Below, in pieces: positions 22,961 through 35,143 of a DNA stretch of 64,000 nt. The DNA is from Aphelocoma coerulescens (Eukaryota > Chordata > Aves > Passeriformes > Corvidae), in the NCBI RefSeq assembly GCF_041296385.1, contig NW_027184085.1, positions 53,535,109-53,599,108 of the forward strand. Direction: 5' to 3'. How positions within the stretch are numbered: the stretch's first letter is position 1; each line of letters begins with the position of its first letter. A program made the translations under genes and the position numbers. A model generated the notes under the pieces. It made no database searches and had not been told where the DNA came from. It saw only the letters and a program-made list of their open reading frames with translations.

Positions 22961-23037
22961 TTTCCCCTCCCCTCTTCTCGCTTCCTCCTTCCTCTCCCCT
23001 TTCCCTTCTCCCTTCCCATTTCCTTTTCTTTCTCCCC
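22961..23037. repeat. Polypyrimidine low-complexity tract
   Basis: About 77 bp that is almost entirely C and T on the plus strand, in irregular CCCTT/CTTCC units. It explains the Ser/Pro/Leu/Phe-rich plus frames and the Glu/Gly/Lys/Arg-rich minus frames covering 22.75-23.25 kb, which are therefore not genes. Confidence 0.9.
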
Positions 23038-26000
23038 AAAGATTGCATACAAGGAGAATTCTGCATCCACTCTGTCAAGGAGGACAACCATGTGTGATTC
23101 TTTGTCAGAGTCATCATTTCAGAAGCCCTTCACACCAGCTCAGATAGAATTCACAAGCTGTTTTTTAATTACTGGGTCAGGAAACTCAAGGAATATTTAT
23201 AAGACCTTCAAATTGGAGGCAGACTTGCATGCCTGTGGCAGATGAGGTAAAGGAGAGGACACAGTTCCCCTAGGCCAGCACTCCAGGTTCCTGGGATCTT
23301 GTTGAGGACAGTCATCAGCAGTGGGAATTCATGACCTATTGTCAAATCCTAAGATGATGGTGATATTTTCTTTCAAGTTATTTTGTATGTGTGTGTGTGT
23401 AAATAAAAGCCTCTCAGATCTATTCTTTTGAAAGTAAGCTGTGTACCCGAAGAGAAAGGGAAATATCAATCACTAAAACAGAAAACAGCACAGAACTTAT
23501 TCTGAACATATGTCACCACTTTTTAGATGGTTAAGGATTTAAAACTTTGTGGGGCTTGGCAAGACAAGACAATGACATAAACCCTTGCCACCCTTTCCAA
23601 ATAGAATGTTGCTTCTCATTAGCTGAGGACAATAGGATCAAAAGATTATAAGTAAAGCCATTGGCCTAGTGTAAGAATGCCTGTTTGTATACTTCCCATT
23701 GAAAGACTTTTTGAGGAAGCTTGAATATTCACAGAAATGGCTTTAAAAAAGGCATTTTTCATTGGGGTAGCCATGGTGCTTTGATTCATTTTTGCAATAA
23801 GCTGACAAAGTGGACAAAAAATCAGAAACTGGTAGATGTTGTCAGTCTTTGCTAAGGCCTGATACCAACTCTGTTACCATCTTGAACACCCAGAAGTGCC
23901 TATGACAAGGCATGGCCTGTAGATATTCAGGACTGGGTACAAATCCAGCAGTTAAAAAGCACTGTTTTATTTTCTTTTTAATGCAGAGTAGCTATGGCAG
24001 CATGGAGCTTTGAAGAGAGTAGAAACCTGGCTTTGAAGTGTTGCTTTACCTTTGTGTGGCAGCCTGTAAGGCATGGCAGAGCATCGGCTGCTCCCTAAGC
24101 AGCAGCATTTGCTCTGGGACAGCTGGATGTCTTTAAGAGAGCAATGGGAGCTATTCTAGCCTTCCTCACATATAAGTCAGACCCTGCCACTGGAAGGCGT
24201 TAAAGGTCTTTGAGCCATTTCACCTTTTAATTTTTCAGAAGTTAGAAGCTACTACCACATTGACAAGCAGCTAAATTTAGACTTGTGTGACTCCAGAAAA
24301 ATTCTTTAGTATCTAGTATCCAAGTAAGACTGAAAAGCACTGGAGTAGAAACTTAAAGATGTTGTTTTAGAAAATTATTCAGGTTCCTAAGTTCCCACTG
24401 TACTCTGACACATCATTGATTCAGCTGTAATATGATAAATTCATCTGACTAAGAATTGTCTTTAAAATTTATATCTGGATTTAAAATTGAAGACTCAGAT
24501 TGTTATTTTTCAATGGTTTATCTTCTTCTGTATGAAAGAAAGAATCTCAATGTTTTATTTTTTTCTTTTGGGAAAAGATTTTTTGAGAATATTTGTAAAT
24601 TCTATCTGCAGCATAAGACAGTGGTTCTTTTGTTTATTTTATTCTTCTTCTCTTTTTTTAATTTGGTAGACTTCAGCTTAACTTTGATCAGTGAGTTGCA
24701 AGTAGATCTGGCAAATAAAATTCTACTCTCAGCAGCCTAAGAAAATAACACTTGATTCAATGAAACAATACTAACAAAATTACTTAGACCTTCAAAATCA
24801 CTAGGAAATGAATATTATTCTCCATATTTTATTTCAGTACCGATTCACAGAGATGGCTGTGCCATGTAAAAGCTCCCATCAAAATGCCAGGCATCTAAGA
24901 ACAACTGAAGTCAGGCTTCCCTTTTACTATTTTTGTGAAAAAAATTGAGCTGAGATGTAAAAATCATTCCCTGAAATGAGTGGTAGAATTGGACCAAAAA
25001 TTCTTTCCCTTCTGCTGATTTCCGCATGAGTTCCTACCATGTTACTACCTATGTTGCTTGTTGCATTTTCTTCACAAATCCATTCAGGAACTCTAGATTG
25101 TTTTCTTACATATGATTTCATAGAATCATCTCTAAATGGGTACCACTGACTTAAAACTCCCAGACCAATTTTGCAAACGAGAGTGGCTACTTAGCAGCTA
25201 CTGTCCCATGCACTCTCAGAAAATAATTTCCAAGAGCTTCTAAATCATGTTGGCATTTTTAAATGTTTGAACATATAAGCAGAAAGCGCTATGCCACCAA
25301 TGTAAGGAAAAAAGAAAAGGGGGTGGAAGAGGAAGAGAGCAGGCAAATATGAGAACTAAAGGCACTAAAAATAAGATTGGAAGATTACTGAGCCAGAAGT
25401 TTGAAAAGTTAGTGTCCTGTACTGTCACCTCCCTGCCTCTGCTGAGAGTTCCTGCATTTAGCATCCACTCAGCTAAAAGAATGTACATCTTAATAAATTA
25501 AATACAAAATCTCTTGTCTTATTTTAAAAGCCCATAAAAATGGATCTTTGCTCCTTCTCCAGATTTTGTTCTCTAGAGGCTCAGGGTGTGAATTGAATTT
25601 CCTTCTGCTGGCACAGTGGGGTGGCAAAGGAGGAGCGAGGACTGTGAGCTGTGCTGGCAAGGGCATTGATTGGCATGACTGGCTCTTAAAAGACCCGATC
25701 ACAGTTTGCTGCAGCGTGTCAGCGCTCATCTCAAGCCACGCCATGCCACTCTCAGCTGTGAGAGTCGCAACTGACTGGCAGGATTCATTATAATTGTGGG
25801 GTTTCTGCTGCCAGCTGGATGAGGTGTTCCCAGAAAAATATCCTGGTTGCTGAGTTTAGAAGCAAGGAGTGAAGGTGCAGCTCGAGCAAGACCAGTGTTA
25901 GTTTGTGAAGATGTATATGCAAGCACTGATGAACATGGCATTGTCTTCTGAACGTACATCAGAGGAAGTGTAGAAGGATCACTGTTACGAAAATTGAGTG

Positions 26001-28948
26001 TCCAGGACTCCTTCCCTCTGAACAATACCTCTACCAGATGTGGTCAAGAAAGATGGAAAGGCCTGATGGCCCTTTTTTATAGCCCTCCAGACAGTTTCCA
26101 GTTCATGTCCAGAGAGGGGACTTCCACTGCCATTTGCTATCAAGAAGTGAAAAAGGTCTCCTCCCAACCCAAAAAATCCCTTTGATCTCTAAAAAGCAAC
26201 ACATCTGGTGTAAGTTCAAGTGACTTCTCAGTTGCCTTAGGTCAGCAGCTCACAGGCTGCAGCCAGACAAGCCCATTTTTCTTGGGCAACTGTTTTGGCC
26301 AGAGTTTGGAATTAGGAGAGCACATGGGCTGGCATGGCTCATTTTCTCTGATGTTATCACTTTCCATCCTTCACACGGGATGCTGTCTGGGAGTACCCTG
26401 GATCCTGCATCTCTGGATGCTTGGACTACTCATGTCTAAAGGAGCAGTAATGACCTTATGCAGCTGCAGGTAATGGGTTTTGAGTTTTTGGCCATTTATC
26501 AGGTGCCACCGGTATTTTTCAGTCATCACTGTGCTGTACAGGTCTCCCAGGGTTTATAACACCATTGAAGATGAAGATGATTAAGAACAAACATCAGCAA
26601 TCCCTTATAAGGAACAGAACCAGCTATAACTCTTGCCTCAAAATGAAGGGTTAAGTTCTAACCTTCTTCTAAGTTGGAAACTAGTCAATAAAATAAATCC
26701 TTAAGAATTTTATTCCCTTCCTTCTTAATTCTCCTGTCTAGATTTGCTGAACGATAGCTTAATAATTTATTGCCTACCCACTCATTACTTTTTTTTCTTT
26801 TCCCTGACACTCAGTAGAGAAGTATTTAAGATACCCAGACTCTCCTTCCCACAACATCCTTATTAATTTTTACCTAAGTTAGAATTACTAAGCCTTTCTC
26901 ATCTAGTCTTCCAGCTGGAAAGAATAGTCAATCTTGTAGGGCTGGTCTCTGCAAAATTAGCTCCCCTTGAGCTAGTTATTCCCTTGCATGGTCTGCAAGG
27001 TTCAGCTTTCAGAAAACAAAGTGAATTTACATGGGTTAGCTTTGTCAATTAGAGCCTTATGTTCAGGGCACCACAGTAGTGTGGAGGTGTAGGCTGAGAC
27101 TGGCTAAGGGGAAAGGTGAATGCATGATGATTAAGCCTGCTTGACATGATTGCTCCAGAGCATCTATCTTGTCTCTTGAACAAGCCATGTTTTGCAAATC
27201 ACATTGTATGAACTATCCTATTTTGCACCAGTCATCTGTAAATCCAAGTCCAGTGCTCTACTTCTAGGTGTGTAGGGCTCCAAGATCTGGTCTTAAGTTA
27301 CAGAGGTCCATGGTCTTCAAAACTCATGTCAGTCTATCAGCCTCTCCTGTGTCCTCCTGCATCTCTATTGCTGGACTCCTGCAGATCCAGGTTGAGGTGG
27401 AGTCACCAATAAAAAGGTAAGTTTCTAGTGTCTGTGTTACATCTGCTTGCATCACTTAATAAAACTCTCACGACTATGCGACTGGGAAGAAATTATGTGT
27501 GAGGCAGTAAGTGCAGCATGGCTTGCACTACTCCTAAGCTCTATGAATGTTACCTCTATTTGGGGATGCCACAGTTCGATTGCTTGAGTGAAGAAAGCAA
27601 GCATTTTTGGAGCCAACAGCTGTAATTTCACATTTGTGGACTGAGCAGCCATAGCAGGACAACTTTGTTTCCTGGACATTTCATTATCACAGCACTTTCT
27701 TTTTCCCCATCTCTTTCACTTGCCTGTCCTGGCTCCCCTGCTGCCTTAGTCTGGTTTATTTGATTTATTGTGAAGTCACTGGGGAAGCTCAAGTTACAGC
27801 TTTGAAGTGCACAGTGACTTAAGGGTCCTTGGCATGCACACATTTCCCCTGTCTAAGCTGCATCAGGCTTTGCCCACTCTCAGAGAGGCCCTTTCCTGAG
27901 TAAGGGAACAGCCTTTTATAGCTCTTGATCTTTACAAATTACCTGTGGGCTATACATCAGACTTTGAGTTTTCAACTATTCAGGTCTGGGGTTTTTATTT
28001 ATTTTCAGGTACAAGGCATGCATAGAAAAGTTAGTTTTGAGAAAACTAAAACAACCCAGAGCTAACAATGGCTGAATTTTATGCAGCTATATGAAGTTAT
28101 CCAATTAACATCCTAAGCAATAATAAAAGGAAATACACTATGCAAAACAATGATTAAGATCCTGTTCTAGAAATTTCTCTTCTCTGTTGATGGGCACATT
28201 TATTTTCAAATCCTTAAAAGTGACTTTCTAAAAACACAGTTGTCTTATACAGCTTTCACAAACCTTTTTTTTGGAAAACCTCTGTGAAAAAACCAAAAGA
28301 AAGAAAACGTATTTCTATACACAACTCATCAGAGCAACATTGAAGAACATTTGCATAGCTCTGGACAGCAAGCATAGAATTACCATCACAGCACATTTTT
28401 CCTGTGGTGAAGTAGTTACTTTGGCTTTTTTTTTTCTATTCTATTTAATGCATAAGCAAACCTTTCATCAACATTGTTTAAATACTCAAAATAAGTCATA
28501 TGCAAGATTGTTTTGTTGTCATTGCAGATATATATGTGAATACTTTTTCAGACATATAAAAATCTACAGGTTATGTTTACAAATGTGAATTCTGTCTTAC
28601 CCTGAAAAAGGTTGTAGATTGATTTTGGGGTTTTTTAGGAATCTGAGATAGATAAAGTTGCTTCATAACCTTTCTAGTTCATTGGAACTGTACCTGTCAT
28701 TGTTCTCTTGAAACTTCTCTTGAAAGCACAAAAACGTAATCTAGATTTTTCAACCCTTTGTCACAGCAGTCAAGATGTTTTGGATGACAAAATTATCTCT
28801 GCTGATGCTTTTCATAAAAGCAGAAGCACGATTAGTGCCACTTTGTTCCAGTTAGTGCAGGCATCACGTGATAGGTGAAGCACTTGTAGGTTGGATTTAT
28901 AACCAAATTCCAAGCATCAGAGTTTGTGCTGAGGAGATATGGAAAGAT
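23038..28948. other. Non-coding stretch; small CpG-bearing patch near 25.7 kb
   Basis: Nearly 6 kb without a gene or recognised repeat. The exception in texture is about 25,630-25,780, where six CpGs cluster in otherwise CpG-poor DNA with G/C-balanced sequence. This may be a conserved non-coding or regulatory element, but that cannot be decided from one sequence. A TG run lies at 23389-23400. Confidence 0.5.
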
Positions 28949-28970
28949 TAGAAGTACATATGTACTTCTA
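28949..28970. repeat. Perfect 22-bp palindrome
   Basis: A self-complementary 22-mer centred on CATATG: the left arm TAGAAGTACAT is followed directly by its exact reverse complement. A further related piece, AAGTACATAT, follows within 15 bp. It could extrude as a short cruciform. No bound factor can be inferred. Confidence 0.95.
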
Positions 28971-31900
28971 CATAAGTACATATTACAACAAACGTGTTGT
29001 GCTTTCCAGGCATAAGTCCTTAGCCCTAGTGTAATGTAATAACTTTTCTCAAATAAATTGCCAGTGCTATACTACTAAATTGCCAGCCTATGTAGAGGTC
29101 TGTACATAAAATTTCTATGTTTTTCTCCATTGAAAAATATGAAACATTTGGAAAATACTTAAAAATATATAAGTATTCTACTTACTAGCACTTCTTGCCA
29201 AATCACCAATGCTTCCTTGAGTATTTGTTTCTCATGGTGCACAAACTGTATATGGAATGCTAAGCATAGCAACATTTGACAAGAACACTTCATCTGAGTC
29301 ATGCTTTCCTACCACTCAGAGTGCTTGAGCTTGAACTCTGCTGAGTTCAGAAGGCAGTTTGTTCTGAGTCTCAGCAACCGTGTCGGGTAGGAACTAACCC
29401 ACTGTCTGGCTGGTACATTGTGCTTCTGCTTTGCCTAGGGAATAGCTTGCCTAAAATGTGCTCTACAAATGCCCAACATTAGGGCTACTTGAATCTGTCA
29501 GGAAACACTTAGCAATTAGGAAGCTTGCTGCTGAGACCTCAACCAAATGCTGGAGCAAGCATTTTGATATGCAGTGTGTGATGCTCCCTTTAGTTTAACA
29601 TTCATACAGCAATAAGCCTGCATGGAAAAGCCTAGGTAGCTCAGGTTCAAAAAGAAAAGATTGTTTGTTGGGCTCTGGATCCTATTTTTCATTTTTTAAA
29701 TACACATGACAGTTCAGAGACAAACTGATTTTCAGACTTTTCTGACAGAACCCTGCTGAGCATCCAGTCTCTGGGATGGGAAACAACTCACCGCACACAT
29801 GCGCTCATGCCCACAGCACTCTGTGTCCACAACTATTGCTTTCAGAGATAAGAAGCTGATGCCTCTGGGAATCAGTTTCTGAATCAGCAAAGGTTAATTG
29901 TGTCCCACTCCTTGAATTATTGAAATACAGCATGTCTGCAGGGCCCACTCCAACCTTGTGCAGGAAATTAGGAAGTAGGCCATGTAACTCTGTGCAATAG
30001 TTTGAATGCCTCTTCTAATTTCAGTGTCGATGAAGCCTCTTGCAGTTCCTCTGCTTTTTCCAGGGTCTGCATGGGCACTGGTGAATTATAGATAGGGACT
30101 AGCTAGTTTAACAAGATAAATTGTAATAAAACTAGAAGTGTAACACTTGGTTACCGGGATGTAATGAAGATATCAATAATAAGGACTGGTGAGATACCTT
30201 TTCTATGTCTTCAAGATAGGTTTAATAGTGGAAAACATTATTTTCTTCAAAAGAACTTTGTTAATCTACTGTTAGTGTCCATCAAGCTTCCTGAAAGCAA
30301 ATAAAGATGATCATGTTGTCCTGTTTGACCTTCAATATCTATGAATTTCTGAACTGTCTTTTGTAGCAAGTGGTTCTACTATTAAACTGGTTCTAATTAT
30401 TTATATTTTGTTCTTAGGTGAACAGTACTTGGTTATGTGTGAGCCCGTGAAACAAAACTATCTCCTGATGTGTCCAAGCTGATGGTGAAGTCTCCCTCTT
30501 TCCATAATTTTCAGAGTTGTTACTGAAGGCAGAAAACCATGGGCTGCTCTTCCTACTTCTGCCTAGCTTGGATTTCTGTGCCAAGAGGCCTGTAGGACAG
30601 AAGCACTTTTTACTGAGGGAAAGCACGTGGTATTAATGACATGTGCAGTAATGCATTTTTTATTCCAAAGCTATCCCAGAGGGAGGTGCTTCAAGGATTA
30701 ATGGAAAGCAAAACACTAATTATCATGTTAAAATTTAATTTGCTGTGCATCTTATCAGGACCTACAAATATGAAAGTTATTTACGTTTTCAGGATGGGTG
30801 ATGTTTCATTCTCTGGAGTGGTTGTTCCTTGAAAATTTGCCTGATGAGGTAAAAAACAAAGACTAAATAAGAGAGGAAAATCTCTTTATTTAGTGGTAGG
30901 GGCTTCATTCTCAAGGCTTGCGTAGTATTGAGAAAAGGCAAGAAGGATTTTTCCTGTAGTTGAAAGAAAAGCACTAGTTAGTCAATTTTGTTTATCCCTG
31001 CATTTCTCAAGCACTCCGGGGTAGTTCCCCAAGTTAGATATGTCAGCAGAAGGAGAGTAAAAGAAGCACACAACTGCCTTGTCGCTCATTTCACCTGTTG
31101 TTTTCATGAACAATCTCATATCCCCTGTGATATCAGCTAAAACAACATCTCAAAGCATGCCCCAAAGTCTTAACAAATCAGCAGAGTACTGTTCTCCACT
31201 GAAATTTGTTTTGCCCTTAGGTTTCAGTTTAGCAGAAGGAAGTACATAAGATGATTTTTCTTGTAATTAAAGATTTGTACCAAAACTTTTCATACTGACT
31301 CTTTTGGAAGTGTACTACTGCTAGCTGAGCAATGTGGGATGCTCTAAATATTCACCAGTTTTCTCTAAACTATGTCCAAAGGAGAGATCTGTCAAAAATC
31401 AACATTTTCATGCAGATGGAAACAGTTTTTTTTCTATGAGAAGATACAAAGGCCCCAGGGCATTCTCAGTAACAGGAAAATTATTTGCAGTTGGTCAGAC
31501 AAGTTGTCTGACTCAGGTAATCTACAGTTCATCGGGTCATGTGGTTGAAACTGAAGTCCAAGATGAGACACTCTGTTCAGCTAAAATGAATTGTAATGAT
31601 TTTTCGTGCATGTGCACGGGCCAGCATGTGTTTTTCTGTGAGTGAATCTGGGATTATTTGCTCTGTGTGCACTAAGGTGTCTGCAACTTTTGGACAGCAG
31701 CAAACCAAACTGAAGAACAAAGCAGACATTTAATTCATCAATTTACTTTAAGGGGGGGAAAGAAAAGGACAAACTATTTCAGGAAAGAAGACACAGATGT
31801 TCTACATTAAAAACAAAGAGAATTGGGAGAAATACTCCTTCAGCAGACAACTAGTATCAAAATACCTAAGAGACTGGTACCCAAATAACTACTGGTGAAC

Positions 31901-34900
31901 AAAGTCACCAAATACCTCTCCTGAAAGACGGTGAGAGATGTGTTTAGCGTTCTCGTCAGCAATCACCAATGGCTGTCCAAGTGTTTCCTCATCAGCAGAA
32001 CTGGGAGAGGAAAGACTTGTCTTGTCATTGTTTGACTCTGGAAGTAATAGGAGAAATTTTCAGTGATTTTTTATACTGTAGGTGTAAACTGCATATCCCC
32101 AGTGGAAACCCAAGCCATGCCATGTCAAGCTGTGTGTCAGCACATGGTGCTAGATAATCCCTGTCCTGAGATTTTATTTCTAAATGAGATTTAAAAACAA
32201 AGGCAGGGAAAGATGTTTGTCCCAGTTGCTGCCCTCTGACTAAGTCTCTTGGTCTCTCAATAACTAACCAGTGCCCTCACCTACTTTTGCAGGTGCTGAG
32301 ACAAAAGAAAGTGTAAACCCAGTCCAAGCTGGGTAGGAAACTGTTCTGCAAGACTGTTGTGAAGTACTCAACAGAGCTGGCTACTTCACCAAAAACGAAT
32401 TACATGGCATTCCCTCAGCAGCACCCCACATCAAGCCACTGGCTGGGCTGCTGGGTTTTGCTGCTGCCCTGGTAGCAAATTGCCCCACAGTGCAGTGGAG
32501 GAGAGCAGGAGAAGGGCTAGTCCTTAACTTTCAGTGATACTGGTCTATTTTTTCTCATCTCCCTTCTCTCTCCCGTAGCCAGGCATCTTGCCTGAACAGT
32601 TGCTTACAAAAATGTCCAGCAAATCTGTAGTTAATGCATACATATGCTTCTGATTATCTCTTCCTCCTCCTCCCCCCTCCACTGAAAACTGTGGTTTGTG
32701 TGCAGCTCAGAGAAAGCAGCCAGAGGAAGTACAGGGCTGTTTTAGGGGAGCTGCTGATTTTCTCCAGTTGGTCCTGACTGTAAGAAATAAACAATTCTTG
32801 TACATATATAACTTGTATGTAACTTTACTGGGCATTTCTTCCTGGACAGGAAACCAGCAGTACAAAAAGAAAAACGTATGGTCACAGCAACAATGTGTTA
32901 ATCATCTCCTCTCATTGCTTGGTCCAAGAGCCATGAGAGTTTAAGCCCTGTCTGTAGACCACTGCCATGGGCATCACTTGGGAGCTCAGCCTTGAGTCTG
33001 ATCACTCACTTGAAGAACAGGAATTTTGTTTCACCACAGCATCAGGACACACCGCTTTCATCATGTGTTCAAAAATTCTTTGATACCTCCAGATTTCTCT
33101 GTGCTCTCATGTGTACCTGAGAAGTCTCCACCAGACTTTTGTGAAGTAATCAGCAGAGCCAACTTCTTCACCAAAAACAAGTGACCTGGCCTGCTCTCCA
33201 CTGCATGTTTGTAGGAGTCATTGCTACCTGGGAAGGACCACAAGACACCGAAATCCTGACTTACAAAAAGCTATATTTGAAGAAGTGCACAGGTTTTATG
33301 CTTGAGCTTTAGGAAAATGTTTCTTCTGCCCAGGAAGGGAAAAATTACCTTTGAGAATGAGACAAGATTTGCCAAGAAACCAAGATTTGATAGGGAATTG
33401 TCCTGTGTTTAAAACAAGCATCTTGAGAGCTGGAACAGAAGAACAGAAGATTGGTAGTGGTGTGTTTGTATGCCCTGCATAATAAATTGCTAAACTGACA
33501 AAAAGTGGGCTAAAGGTCACAAATGTCAAAACACCATTTCTAGTCCTCCCTTCCTACTGCATTTCCTAGTGTTCAGGAAAATAAGTAGCTGATCATTACA
33601 AGACCAGAGTCCAGGAAACAGCTCTCATGGGCAGTCATATTGCATCAGATGCGATTGCTTGGAGATAGTCTCCAACTGTTGCAGCACATGTCCTTCCAGC
33701 TGGATGGAAGCTTTCCCTGTTATTTGTATTATAATAGCATTTTATAATACATTTTAGAAATACTTGGAGTCCCAGCTGACAGAAGATCCTTACCATATCG
33801 TTTGCATGGCTGGGGAGAGAATATCCTGTGGTGCTTAAATCCTGCATATAAACAATTCAAAATACATTACACAGAGATCCACAAACTCTTCCCATAGTAT
33901 ACTGATAGCAGTGATTTCAGCAGATATTTTGGGTCCAATTATATGGGATTATATCAATAAGAATTTTAAATCCACCCCATTATGTGAAATGCATCATCCA
34001 TAAGTACCACAATCTGACTTGAAACTTCTGATGGATTTCCCCAAGAGAAAACAGCTGTTGACGGAAATTGAATTCTTTCTGTTCATGTTTCTAAAAAAAA
34101 AAAACAACTAAAAACCAAAAATCCCCTCAGCCAAAGTTTTTGTTGCAAAATTTAAATACTCAAATCAAAAACTGTAACGGTTTACACAGAAAATAAGTTT
34201 GTCAGGGGCTTAATTTTGCTCTTTTTTATGAGAGCAGAGGAGAAAATAATTTTATGGTTTCTACAAGAGTAACAATTTTTTAAAAGCTGCAGGTCTGTTC
34301 AGAATTGTACATTAACTCGTCCCTGGTATTTTTAGAAAATACCCATCTGCAAGAAATGTGTTCCCTGGTGGAGCTTATGGCCTGTCCGGGGAGGGAGGGG
34401 ACGGTGGGAATGGGAGAAAAAGGAGAGCAGACATACCCTCCTCCAGTGCTTACCCCTGTCTGCAGTCCCAGTGCTCAGTGCTCAGCCCTGCCTTGCTCCA
34501 GCCTTGCCACATGCTGGAGCAGAGCCCCCAGACAGCCTCACAAAGGGCTGCCACAGAACGTCCCCATCTTCTGTCCATTACTGCGCGAAACGTGCCAGCC
34601 TCGTGTCGTCAGGGGCCAGCACCCTGGAATTTCTCCTGCTCAACAAAAATACTGAGCAATCTCCAGAGCTGGATGGCATCCAGCCTCCAAGAGGGCTCAG
34701 AGGAGTATCCCCTTTGAAGATTCTATAGGTCTGATGGTGGATTCTTAAGAACAGCACTGTAAAACTTGCCGGTTTCTAATGGGGATTCATTACCCACTGG
34801 AAGCTTTATGGCATTATTGAACAAACAATCATCAAAATGGCATTATCAAACAGTATTAGAGGAAAGGACACAAAAGGTGAATTTGCCCTCACATCTGAAG

Positions 34901-34993
34901 TCTACCTGCCCCATGGCAATTCATTTTAAGGACCCCACGTACGCCACGTGTGAGTCACTTACTGTCGGATGTAGTTACTCAGCAGCAATGAGT
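28971..34993. other. Non-coding stretch with a possible diverged local duplication
   Basis: No gene was recognised. Two segments about 780 bp apart, 32351-32400 and 33133-33180, match at roughly 40 of 48 positions by eye in the same orientation (shared TGTGAAGTA and CTTCACCAAAAAC cores). This suggests a diverged tandem duplication or two copies of an unrecognised old repeat. Frames of 85-119 codons near 34.3-34.7 kb overlap in all three plus frames and have no splice support. Confidence 0.5.
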
Positions 34994-35143
34994 GGAAGGA
35001 AAAGGGAGAGAAAAGGGAAAGGGAAAGGGAAAAGGAAAAGAAAGGGAAAGGGAAAGGGAGAGGGAAAGGGAAAGGGAAAGGGAGAGGGAAAGGAAAAGGG
35101 AAAGGGAAAGGGAAAGGGAAAGGGAAAGGGAAAGGGTAAAGGG
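34994..35143. repeat. GGGAAA-type purine hexamer tract
   Basis: About 150 bp of GGGAAA units with occasional GGAAAA and GGGAGA variants, purine-only on the plus strand. The last part is the most regular. The Gly/Lys/Glu/Arg-repeat frames here (146 and 74 codons, plus) are artefacts of the hexamer. Confidence 0.95.

Noticed and set aside
31334..31645. 103-codon plus frame beginning Met-Gly-Cys
   Set aside because: Length within chance expectation and no convincing exon boundaries; the Met-Gly-Cys start alone is not evidence of lipidation.
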